A stretch of 11,125 nt of DNA from JBNJGT01 sp051819765. GTDB taxonomy: Archaea; Nanobdellota; Nanobdellia; Woesearchaeales; JACJVW01. Below, one piece after another: positions 1 through 5,794 of the stretch; within the stretch, counting starts at the first letter, position 1; every line of letters begins with the position of its first letter. Both the position numbers and the translations under genes were made by a program. The notes beneath the pieces were generated by a model. The model made no database searches and was not told the origin of the DNA. It saw only the letters and a list, made by a program, of their open reading frames with translations. Location: positions 1 to 11,125 of the forward strand of contig JBNJGT010000048.1 in assembly GCA_051819765.1 (NCBI GenBank). The letters are read 5' to 3'.

Positions 1-61
1 AAAACCTCGGTTTTCCAAAAGGGGCCATGACCACCATAGGCCGTTGATATGGCGCAACCAT
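1..61 (-). CDS. possible 5' end of a leaderless gene running off the window
   Basis: A minus-strand reading frame opens with ATG at 61 and stays open to the window edge, giving about 20 residues (MVAPYQRPMVVMAPFGKPRF). An in-frame ATG at 37 is an alternative start. The main support is geometric: the TATA box at 83-91 reads TATTTAAA on this strand with its first T 30 nt before the ATG, the same spacing as the leaderless genes elsewhere in the window. The peptide is too short to recognise, and the other minus frames are also open over this distance, so openness alone proves nothing. If real, the gene is divergent from trxB and shares its TATA element. Confidence 0.33.
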   Translation of the reverse strand, partial: MVAPYQRPMVVMAPFGKPRF

Positions 62-82
62 TGCTGCCAAGACGACCAATAC

Positions 83-91
83 ATTTAAATA
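83..91. promoter_or_regulatory. near-palindromic TATA box between divergent genes
   Basis: ATTTAAATA contains the perfect palindrome ATTTAAAT (83-90). On the plus strand TTTAAATA begins 31 nt before the trxB ATG at 115. On the minus strand TATTTAAA begins 30 nt before an ATG at 61. An archaeal TATA box with transcription starting about 25 nt past its centre would give leaderless mRNA in either direction. The flanking BRE is not obvious on either side. Confidence 0.6.
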
Positions 92-114
92 CATTATATC
101 ATCCTGATCATGCA

Positions 115-1011
115 ATGTACGACACAATCATCATTGGCGGAGGACCGGCAGGAATGACTGCCGCGATTTATGCAATACGATATAAGCTTGACAACATCGT
201 GCTGACAAAAACCCCTGGAGGCACTGCCACAGAGGCACACTTGGTGGAGAACTACCCTGGCTTCCCTTCACTCTCAGGGATGGAACTGATGATGAAGTTC
301 AAAGAGCATGTCGAAGCGCTTGATGGAACCATCATCAACAAGGAAGTCAAACGCATCCAAAAGCAGGAGGACCATTTCTCTGTTGAGGCTAACAGCGAGT
401 GCTATGAGACCAAATCAATCATCATCGCGGCAGGATCAACGCGGCGAAAACTGAATGCCAAAGGAGAAGAAGAGTTCCAGGGAAAGGGAGTCTCATACTG
501 TGCGACCTGTGATGGGTTCTTTTTCAAGGGTAAGACTGTGTGCGTCATAGGCGGGAGCGATTCTGCGGCAAGCGCTGCGGCCTTACTCTCACAGATCGCA
601 GAGAAGGTCTACGTTGTCTACAGGGGTGATGCGCTTCGGGCTGAACCTTACTGGCTTGACATGATAGAGAAGGAAGAGAATGTGGAGATCATAACCAAGA
701 CGACTGTGTCAGAGATAAAGGGAGAGCACATGGTCAACTCGGTTGTCCTGCATGACGGTACAGAGCTTGCAGTCGAAGGCGTGTTCATCGAGATAGGCCA
801 GGTGCCTCCAACAGAGATGGCCCAAGAGCTTGGGATAACAACAGATGAAAAAGGATATATCGTGGTGGATTCAAGCCAACAGACCAATATACCGGGGATT
901 TTTGCGGCAGGAGACATCACGACCGGAAGCGATGGACTGCGACAGATCATTACCTCTGCGGCCGAGGGAGCGATTGCGGCCAGAAGCGCGTTCAAATACC
1001 AGAAATCATGA
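115..1011 (+). CDS. trxB: thioredoxin reductase-like FAD/NAD(P)-dependent disulfide oxidoreductase
   Basis: Flavoprotein of the low-molecular-weight thioredoxin reductase family, which passes electrons from NAD(P)H through FAD and a redox disulfide to thioredoxin or glutaredoxin-like partners in the cytoplasm. The 298 residues show the FAD dinucleotide motif GGGPAG (8-13), the family signature GG..TE..LVENYPGF, the active-site pair CATC (C129, C132), a second nucleotide motif VIGGSDSA (144-151) and the C-terminal FAD motif GIFAAGD. The length is normal. A longer frame opens at 49, but ATG 115 is preferred because the protein then begins directly with the first beta strand and lies 31 nt after a TATA box. 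The NADPH 2'-phosphate motif HRRxxxR is changed to YRGDALR (169-175), so NADPH preference is doubtful. Its stop overlaps the ATG of a decayed gene (ATGA, 1008-1011). Confidence 0.95.
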   Translation: MYDTIIIGGGPAGMTAAIYAIRYKLDNIVLTKTPGGTATEAHLVENYPGFPSLSGMELMMKFKEHVEALDGTIINKEVKRIQKQEDHFSVEANSECYETKSIIIAAGSTRRKLNAKGEEEFQGKGVSYCATCDGFFFKGKTVCVIGGSDSAASAAALLSQIAEKVYVVYRGDALRAEPYWLDMIEKEENVEIITKTTVSEIKGEHMVNSVVLHDGTELAVEGVFIEIGQVPPTEMAQELGITTDEKGYIVVDSSQQTNIPGIFAAGDITTGSDGLRQIITSAAEGAIAARSAFKYQKS

Positions 1012-1486
1012 AGATACTGTTCACGTCTGTAGTCCGGCCCTTTGGCGTGGAGAATGAAGTCTCGACAGCAGAACTCAACTATGAGGCACTGATCAGTAAC
1101 TTCGGGAGAGGGCAGGAACAGTGGGTACCACGAGGCCTCATAAAGGAACCATCAACCCATCGCCAATAACCTTGACTGCCACAGTGTTGTCCTTGACCAT
1201 CCAACCATGGAGGAGTTGTGCTGTGAACTGGACAAGGGATGTGCTTGCCATCTCTTTCATCACACCCTATCTTCCCAAGCTGCGTTCTATGCTGCAGGTG
1301 ATACGGGACCGGCTCAGCTGGTCTGTGCCATTGGTGTATGCCGCGGCACGCGTTGATGATTGTACACCTGACGCGCAGGCACGGGCAGAGGAACTGCTCA
1401 GGCGAATCGAGCGACGGATACGCAGGGTTACGCTGGCGGATAAGGGAGCAGCATACCTTATAGGAAGACGGATGCAACCCAGTTAA
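1008..1486 (+). pseudogene. remnant of a B12-binding radical SAM protein gene
   Basis: ATG 1008 overlaps the trxB stop and encodes MKILFTSVVRPFGVENEV, which resembles the N-terminus of B12-binding radical SAM proteins, but this frame stops at 1167-1169. The similarity resumes in a second frame (about 1144-1239; VVLDHPTMEELCCELDKG) and then in a third (about 1241-1486; DVLAISFITPYLPKLRSM, continuing LQVIRD). Together these follow the order of the cobalamin-binding-domain segment of that family. At least two frameshifts are needed, near 1145-1165 and near 1239-1241. The remnant is about 480 bp, while intact members are roughly three times longer, and no CxxxCxxC iron-sulfur motif is seen in any forward frame. 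The last frame ends with an arginine-rich helix (RRIERRIRRVTLADKG), possibly the original C-terminus joined by an internal deletion. Family assignment is from memory of the pattern; an unknown small protein or sequencing errors are alternatives. Confidence 0.6.
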
Positions 1487-1522
1487 ACAGTCATTGACCC
1501 GGACGATATATGGGCAGAAAAG

Positions 1523-1530
1523 TTTTTAAA
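1523..1530 (+). promoter_or_regulatory. TATA box for the zinc-ribbon membrane protein operon
   Basis: TTTTTAAA, preceded by the purine-rich BRE-like GCAGAAAAG, begins 30 nt before ATG 1553, which predicts a leaderless first cistron. Confidence 0.6.
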
Positions 1531-1552
1531 GCTTTGACTTCAACAGTGACAT

Positions 1553-1930
1553 ATGCCGAAGAAATACATGAAGATATGTCCGGTGTGCGGTTCAACCAAC
1601 ATCACCAAGGATGACAACAATACACCGGCGCTGTATGTGTGTACGAGTTGCAGACATAAATCATATATATTCCCTGAAGTGGAATCAAAGGATGTGCAGT
1701 ATTACCAAAAGCAGGTCATTAAAGGTATCCGATCCTCAGGCCCAGAGAATTATATCTATGCACCATTCGAGGTGAGTATAGTCTGGAACACCATCGGAGC
1801 GCTTCTCCTGGTGAGCGGCATCATCGGCTTTTTGATGATGGAGAACCAGCAGATTCCATTACTAATACCATCTGTGATGATTGGCATCAGCCTTTTCATG
1901 GTGTATATCACATATTTGACAAAAAAATAG
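1553..1930 (+). CDS. zinc-ribbon protein with two transmembrane helices
   Basis: Unrecognised 125-residue protein. The N-terminus holds a zinc ribbon with CPVC (C9, C12) and CTSC (C30, C33), followed by a linker of about 40 residues. Two hydrophobic helices lie near 75-96 and 101-121, ending in a lysine tail. By the positive-inside rule, the short hairpin between the helices would face out, leaving the ribbon and the C-terminus cytoplasmic; this is inferred. Such ribbons bind nucleic acid or protein partners, and nothing here decides which. The start is set by a TATA box 30 nt upstream. The gene is co-transcribed with the coiled-coil gene that begins 12 nt after its stop. The protein could be an accessory to membrane-associated transcription or translation machinery, but no function is assigned. 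Confidence 0.85.
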   Translation: MPKKYMKICPVCGSTNITKDDNNTPALYVCTSCRHKSYIFPEVESKDVQYYQKQVIKGIRSSGPENYIYAPFEVSIVWNTIGALLLVSGIIGFLMMENQQIPLLIPSVMIGISLFMVYITYLTKK

Positions 1931-1934
1931 GAGG
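1929..1934 (+). promoter_or_regulatory. Shine-Dalgarno site overlapping the upstream stop codon
   Basis: AGGAGG lies 7 nt before ATG 1942 and overlaps the TAG stop (1928-1930) of the previous gene. It sets the start of the second cistron and fits translational coupling: leaderless initiation for the first gene, SD-led initiation for the second. Confidence 0.75.
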
Positions 1935-1941
1935 CGATTAT

Positions 1942-2166
1942 ATGGAAAGACATGAACTTTTTGAACGGATTCGTGAGCATAGGCCAGAGATGAATGATGA
2001 AGAGATAATCCAGTTCTCACTTGAAAAGACCTTGGACCTTTTAGAAGGGCAGACTGAAGAGCTTAATACGATTCTCGCACGGCTTGAACAGTTGGAGACC
2101 CGACAATTGGAGCAGGATTTTGTGACCAAGAAGATACTGGACAGGATACAAGAAATCAGAACTTAA
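1942..2166 (+). CDS. small acidic coiled-coil protein
   Basis: A 74-residue protein that is almost entirely charged and helical. From about residue 22 to 70 the leucines and isoleucines fall at heptad-like spacing (FSLEKTLDLLEG.. then TILARLEQLETRQLE), predicting a coiled coil and oligomer formation. It has no cysteines, signal peptide or membrane segment. The AGGAGG site and 12-nt gap after the zinc-ribbon membrane protein argue for one operon, so it may be a cytoplasmic partner of that protein; this is inferred. Its last 11 bp overlap the 3' end of the convergent SRP54 gene. The family is not recognised. Confidence 0.75.
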   Translation: MERHELFERIREHRPEMNDEEIIQFSLEKTLDLLEGQTEELNTILARLEQLETRQLEQDFVTKKILDRIQEIRT

Positions 2167-3484
2167 AGTTACCCATCTTTTTCATCATCTTTTGGGGGTC
2201 CTTGCCTTTCATCATCTTCATCATCTTCTTCCCTGACTTGTATTGCTTCACAAGCTCGCGGACATCAGATGGTTTGGTACCTGATCCTCTTGAGATACGT
2301 TCAACACGGCTCATATCGAGAATCTCGGGGTTTTCCAATTCTTCCTGGGTACAGGAATCCATGATATGACGCCAAACCTCCAGTTTCTCATCCTGGCCCT
2401 CAAGCATGTCCTGAGGAACATTAGCTTGTGAGAATCCGGGAATCATCTCTACGACTTTCTTGAGAGGGCCCATCTTTTTCATGGCCTGCATCTGTTCATA
2501 CAGATCGATGAGGCTGAAGTCACCCTTCAAGAAGCGCTTTCCCAGGTCTTTTGCTTCATCTTCGTCGATTGCGCCCCTGGCCTTCTCGAGCAGGGCCTCC
2601 AGGTCCCCCATGCCAAGAAGCCGTGAGACAAAACCTTTGGGATTGAAGGGCTCGAGATCGTCTGGCTTCTCACCGACACCGATGAACTTGATAGGTGCCT
2701 GTGTGATTGCACAGGCAGTGAGCGCCCCACCGGCTTTGGCGGTTCCGTCCATCTTGGTGGTTATGACACCGGTGATCCCCACGGAACTATGGAACTGTTC
2801 TGCCTGGCGTTGGGCAGCCTGGCCGATGTCAGCTGAAATGACAAGAACCTTCTCCTGGGGCTGGATGGTCTCATTGAGTGATTCAATCTCTGTGATGAGA
2901 TCATCTGAGAGGGCGTCCCGCCCTGCTGTGTCGATGATGAGCAGGTCATACTTATCCTGCTTCACCTGGGCCCAGATCTTCTTTGGATCCTTCTCTTCCT
3001 TATCGATGTAATAGGGGATCTCAAGCTGCTCTGCGATCTGGCGCAGCTGGTCCATCGCAGCTGGCCGGTGCACGTCAAGACCAACAGCTGCGACCTTCAT
3101 GCCCCGTTTCTTATAGTATCGTGCGAGCTTACCGGTGGTGGTGGTCTTCCCGGACCCAAAGAGCCCCACCAGCATGACCTTGGCGGGCTTTGTTGCGAGG
3201 TTGAGGTCTGCTTTCTCGCTTCCCAGAAACTTGACCAGTTCCTCATAGACAATATTGATGAGCTGTTCCTTCTTGGAGAGACCAGAGGGGAGTTCTTCCT
3301 TCAAGGCGCGCTCCTTTATCCGCCTGGTCAGGTCTAAGACAAGTTTGACATTCACGTCTGCCTGGAGTAGTGACCGTTGGATCTCTTTTGCCAACTCGTT
3401 TATGAGCCGTTCATCCACGAATACAGAACTGGCTATCTTTTTGAGGGTATTCTGCAAAGAACTGCTGAGCTTATCAAGTACCAT
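2156..3484 (-). CDS. srp54: signal recognition particle GTPase SRP54
   Basis: Protein subunit of the signal recognition particle. It binds SRP RNA and signal peptides of nascent chains and docks with FtsY to deliver ribosomes to the membrane translocon. The 442 residues contain the N-terminal helical bundle (about 1-90), the G domain with P-loop GLFGSGKT (107-114), DVHRPAA (137-143), DTAGR (185-189), TKMD (243-246) and the GVGEKPDDL segment (from 269), then a methionine-rich M domain. The M domain keeps the RNA-binding stretch SRVERISRGSG and ends in repeated KKMMK-type residues. The length is typical of archaea. A Met four codons upstream (3496) is possible, but ATG 3484 lies 31 nt after the first T of a TTTTTAAATA box and gives the usual MVLDKL start. 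The gene is convergent with, and overlaps by 11 bp, the coiled-coil gene. Confidence 0.97.
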   Translation of the reverse strand: MVLDKLSSSLQNTLKKIASSVFVDERLINELAKEIQRSLLQADVNVKLVLDLTRRIKERALKEELPSGLSKKEQLINIVYEELVKFLGSEKADLNLATKPAKVMLVGLFGSGKTTTTGKLARYYKKRGMKVAAVGLDVHRPAAMDQLRQIAEQLEIPYYIDKEEKDPKKIWAQVKQDKYDLLIIDTAGRDALSDDLITEIESLNETIQPQEKVLVISADIGQAAQRQAEQFHSSVGITGVITTKMDGTAKAGGALTACAITQAPIKFIGVGEKPDDLEPFNPKGFVSRLLGMGDLEALLEKARGAIDEDEAKDLGKRFLKGDFSLIDLYEQMQAMKKMGPLKKVVEMIPGFSQANVPQDMLEGQDEKLEVWRHIMDSCTQEELENPEILDMSRVERISRGSGTKPSDVRELVKQYKSGKKMMKMMKGKDPQKMMKKMGNFKF

Positions 3485-3505
3485 GAGAGCCAACAAATAA
3501 GAGGA

Positions 3506-3515
3506 TATTTAAAAA
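3506..3515 (-). promoter_or_regulatory. TATA box for srp54
   Basis: Read on the minus strand as TTTTTAAATA. It begins 31 nt before ATG 3484, predicting a leaderless mRNA. It sits one base beyond the stop codon (3517-3519) of the upstream small membrane protein, so srp54 has its own promoter although the genes are tandem. Confidence 0.65.
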
Positions 3516-3516
3516 G

Positions 3517-3684
3517 TTATTCTTCGTATTTGCCCTTTACCTTGTACTTGTCGGAGGTCAGGACCTCATTATAGAAACTCTGGAACTGGCTTTCCTGTTT
3601 GTTCTTCCGCTGAAGCCGAAAATACACGATAGCTCCGATCAACCCTACAATCATCACAAGATTCATTACTTGGTCCATAAACAT
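3517..3684 (-). CDS. small single-span membrane protein
   Basis: A 55-residue protein with one hydrophobic helix at about residues 5-22 (VMNLVMIVGLIGAIVYF), followed by a basic stretch (RLQRKNK) and a charged soluble tail. By the positive-inside rule the tail should be cytoplasmic. An in-frame Met at 3708 would lengthen it by eight residues, but that codon overlaps the TATA box; ATG 3684 lies 31 nt after the box and is preferred. The gene is immediately upstream of srp54 on the same strand. The layout, one N-terminal helix with a short polar tail, resembles many unrelated small membrane proteins, including YajC-like and secretion-accessory ones; no homology is claimed. Confidence 0.7.
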   Translation of the reverse strand: MFMDQVMNLVMIVGLIGAIVYFRLQRKNKQESQFQSFYNEVLTSDKYKVKGKYEE

Positions 3685-3707
3685 AGTTTGTTTAGTATGG
3701 AAGTTCA

Positions 3708-3715
3708 TATTTAAA
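3708..3715 (-). promoter_or_regulatory. TATA box for the small membrane protein
   Basis: TTTAAATA on the minus strand, first T 31 nt before ATG 3684; a leaderless transcript is expected. It is divergent from the promoter at 3818-3825. Confidence 0.6.
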
Positions 3716-3760
3716 TGTTTCGTGATCTTACTATACAGTCTCTCATATAGATGCAGGAGT

Positions 3761-3782
3761 CAGGGTTTTTGAAAACCCCCTG
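3761..3782. repeat. short inverted repeat in a divergent intergenic region
   Basis: GGGTTT (3763-3768) and AAACCC (3773-3778) are separated by TTGA. The outer CA and TG can extend the stem across two unpaired C residues. It lies midway between two divergent TATA boxes, outside the predicted start of either transcript, so a DNA-level role such as an operator or extrusion site is more likely than an RNA one. It may also be chance. Confidence 0.35.
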
Positions 3783-3817
3783 GATTTTGGAGAATGGCCG
3801 CTACACCATACAAAAGC

Positions 3818-3825
3818 TTTAAATA
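3818..3825 (+). promoter_or_regulatory. TATA box for the 354-residue unknown protein
   Basis: TTTAAATA preceded by ACAAAAGC. Its first T is 33 nt before ATG 3851, so the leader is absent or only a few nucleotides. Confidence 0.6.
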
Positions 3826-3850
3826 TTATTTGTTTCCTCCAAGTGACAAC

Positions 3851-4915
3851 ATGGAAGACCTCGATACTATAATTCTCGGATATGACGGGCACAGACGTAT
3901 GAAAGACAGGTTCGCAGCCCTGGACCAAAGGCTTGAACATACGGATTCGCTCGACCTGAAAACGTATGAAAAGCTTAAGGGATTCATACACAAACAAGAA
4001 AAGAGATATGCCCAACCTTGCACAGATTATCAAAAAGAGTCTCACATAGCCTACCAATCATTATTATCCCGGTTCAATGAGATAGAACCCCAGGAAAAGA
4101 TTGATGAAGGCCTGGCGCGCATACTCGAAGCTAAAGGCAAAAACCATTACTGGAAGAACCGGACAGAGGCCATACGAGAACATATCGATACCAATGAGGT
4201 ATCAACCCAGGTCCTTGACTATCTTTGCGACTATCTTGAGCAGGGAAAGAGGCGGTTGAAGGATAAGGCCAAGAGTACGCATTCCTTGGATACCCTTCAA
4301 AGCTATATCCAGTCAAGGATGCAAAAAACCTATGACCCACTGGCTGAGAATCCATCAAACCCAGGGAGTATGTGGGAAGAGAGGAGTGAGGAAGATACAA
4401 TCCTTGACAGCCTGACAGGTGGTGAAGCCGGTATCTCAGAAAGCCTTGAGGCATTCGAAAAAAGGCTAAAGACAGAACTGGACCAACTATGCTTCGAGGA
4501 GCCCCCATCAAGCACGTATTCCGAACACTGGATCCATGATCTGGACCTTCCCTCTGATAATCCACCAGTCCAGCCCCTGAAGACGGATCACTCAGAAATC
4601 TTCGATACGCCGTATGAAGAGGTCTATGGACCCATCAAACGACTGGGATTCTGGGCGACCGGTAAAACTGCTGCGAAGAGGGAAGCTGTGGAACAACTGC
4701 GCGGTTTCTCACGGAATGAAATACGAGAGATGTACCTTGCAGGAGCAGTAAAGGATTGCCCAAAACCTTCTGAGGTAGGATTAGACTTACGTATTGGGCA
4801 CAAGACCGGCTATGCTATCCTGACTGACCTCAAGTCGGAATTTCGAGACATGTGGCGTATCATTTCGCCGGGTGCATACTATAAGGCATCCTGGAAGCTT
4901 AGGGCTCAGTCCTGA
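3851..4915 (+). CDS. uncharacterised soluble protein with HTH-like C-terminus
   Basis: A 354-residue protein that I do not recognise. It has no signal peptide or membrane helix. Residues 1 to about 165 are highly charged and predicted alpha-helical, with long stretches of coiled-coil character. Residues about 165-255 are acidic, rich in Ser, Pro and Asp, and probably flexible. The last 100 residues look folded, including GPIKRLGFWATGKTAAKR. Near residues 290-335 a helix (NEIREMYLAG), a second helix (KPSEVGLDLR), a turn (IGHKT) and a third helix (GYAILTDLKSEF) give a helix-turn-helix-like arrangement. The frame opens earlier at 3794, but ATG 3851 is chosen from TATA spacing; the earlier codon lies before the promoter. 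The gene is convergent with the TrmB-type regulator, 6 nt apart. DNA binding is only inferred. Confidence 0.8.
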   Translation: MEDLDTIILGYDGHRRMKDRFAALDQRLEHTDSLDLKTYEKLKGFIHKQEKRYAQPCTDYQKESHIAYQSLLSRFNEIEPQEKIDEGLARILEAKGKNHYWKNRTEAIREHIDTNEVSTQVLDYLCDYLEQGKRRLKDKAKSTHSLDTLQSYIQSRMQKTYDPLAENPSNPGSMWEERSEEDTILDSLTGGEAGISESLEAFEKRLKTELDQLCFEEPPSSTYSEHWIHDLDLPSDNPPVQPLKTDHSEIFDTPYEEVYGPIKRLGFWATGKTAAKREAVEQLRGFSRNEIREMYLAGAVKDCPKPSEVGLDLRIGHKTGYAILTDLKSEFRDMWRIISPGAYYKASWKLRAQS

Positions 4916-4929
4916 AGTTATTCAGGGCT
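4908..4929. terminator. hairpin joining two convergent stop codons
   Basis: CCTGAA (4911-4916), loop GTTA, TTCAGG (4921-4926). The stem extends to 9 bp through one G-T wobble (AGTCCTGAA with TTCAGGGCT). The TGA stop of the plus-strand gene (4913-4915) and the TGA of the minus-strand gene (4922-4924 as TCA) sit in opposite arms. It would form in either mRNA and could mark or protect both 3' ends. No oligo-T tract, the usual archaeal termination signal, follows on either side, so true termination here is uncertain. Confidence 0.45.
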
Positions 4930-5677
4930 CTGCGATCTGCCAGACACTTTCAAAGTAATCCTTGAAATGCTGTGCCATGGATCTCGACCTGATGAGAACA
5001 GCGATGATGGGGTCAGTCCAGGACACCAGCAACATCCGTTCTCCACAGATTTCCATGTTCCCGGGAATAGGAAAATCAACATAGCGTAGTTCGTAATGGG
5101 CTTTCTGGTTGTGCTTGAGGGCCTCAACCGCTTCTGCTCCCCTGAAGCTTGCGCTGAAGATGGCCCTGAACCGTGTGTGCCCGATCATCTCGGTCAGGTC
5201 AACAAAGGTCCTGTCAGCGATATCCGAGTAGGCAGGGTCATGGATATAGAACACCAGGTTCTCATCCTCTGTCTTGAAATCCTCAAACAACTTGGCATAT
5301 GCTGCCTTTATGCCTTTGATACCGATGAACATCTCAGCATCCTGTCTTGTGGTATTCTTCTGGAGTTCAAGCAACGAGGGCATGATGCTTCTCAAGCGAT
5401 CCTTTTGTTCTGAGATCTCAAGCTCCTTTTTGTGGAGGTAGCCTTCCAGCTGCTCAGGGCCGGATGCCTGATAATACTTGGTCTTGCTGCGGAGCATGTA
5501 GCTTGCGATGCCTTTCTTCATGAGCCGCTCCAGTATATCATAGACATTGCTGTACGTCACGCCCGACTCCTTGGATATAGGGCCGACGGTGGATGCACCT
5601 AACCTGATCAATGCCAGGTACACCCGGGCTTCACCGTCAGTCAGCCCAAGACCCATGAGATCCGGCCTGTAGTCCAT
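4922..5677 (-). CDS. TrmB-family transcriptional regulator, short form
   Basis: Cytoplasmic DNA-binding regulator of the TrmB family. Of its 251 residues, about 8-70 form the winged helix characteristic of the family (LGLTDGEARVYLALIRLG at 9-26, recognition region GVTYSNVYDILERLMKKG). A coiled-coil dimerisation helix follows at about 75-108, then an effector-like domain beginning EMFIGIKGIKAAYAKLFEDF. The roughly 340-residue sugar-sensing TrmB proteins are longer, so any ligand here is unknown. ATG 5677 lies 31 nt after a TATA-like TATTTAAC and no SD is present, so it is probably leaderless. The gene is divergent from the beta-barrel-like lipoprotein gene across 117 bp, which makes that gene the first candidate target. 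Confidence 0.88.
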   Translation of the reverse strand: MDYRPDLMGLGLTDGEARVYLALIRLGASTVGPISKESGVTYSNVYDILERLMKKGIASYMLRSKTKYYQASGPEQLEGYLHKKELEISEQKDRLRSIMPSLLELQKNTTRQDAEMFIGIKGIKAAYAKLFEDFKTEDENLVFYIHDPAYSDIADRTFVDLTEMIGHTRFRAIFSASFRGAEAVEALKHNQKAHYELRYVDFPIPGNMEICGERMLLVSWTDPIIAVLIRSRSMAQHFKDYFESVWQIAEP

Positions 5678-5700
5678 AGCAGGAGGTCTCTGAACGCAGG

Positions 5701-5708
5701 GTTAAATA
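5701..5708 (-). promoter_or_regulatory. TATA-like box for the TrmB-family regulator
   Basis: TATTTAAC on the minus strand, first T 31 nt before ATG 5677. It shares the core TTAAATAT (read on plus) with the divergent promoter at 5747-5754. Confidence 0.5.
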
Positions 5709-5731
5709 TTTTTCTATTATATACCCTGCAC

Positions 5732-5775
5732 AACAATAATAATATACTTAAATATGTTACCACTCCTCGATTGTT
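5732..5775. promoter_or_regulatory. possible operator arms around a TATA box
   Basis: AACAAT (5732-5737) and ATTGTT (5770-5775) form an inverted repeat whose centre falls at the right-hand end of the TATA box 5747-5754. The right arm touches the predicted transcription start near 5777. This placement suits repression by the divergent regulator, but six-base arms in AT-rich DNA are easily found by chance. Confidence 0.25.
5747..5754 (+). promoter_or_regulatory. TATA box for the barrel-like lipoprotein gene
   Basis: CTTAAATA, predicted to start transcription near 5777. This leaves a leader of about 18 nt before ATG 5795, unlike the leaderless genes around it. Confidence 0.55.
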
Positions 5776-5782
5776 ATAATCC

Positions 5783-5788
5783 GGAGGT
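5783..5788 (+). promoter_or_regulatory. Shine-Dalgarno site of the barrel-like gene
   Basis: GGAGGT, a full match to the archaeal anti-SD, with 6 nt before ATG 5795. It fixes the start and shows a leadered mRNA. Confidence 0.8.
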
Positions 5789-5794
5789 AAAACC

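Noticed and set aside
1..14. AAAACC-TC-GGTTTT inverted repeat at the window edge
   Set aside because: A 2-nt loop cannot fold stably as written, and the repeat would lie inside the candidate minus-strand frame.
1079..1477. Minus-strand open frame opposite the decayed gene
   Set aside because: Composition is unlike a protein, there is no TATA box, and the plus strand carries the family-like segments.
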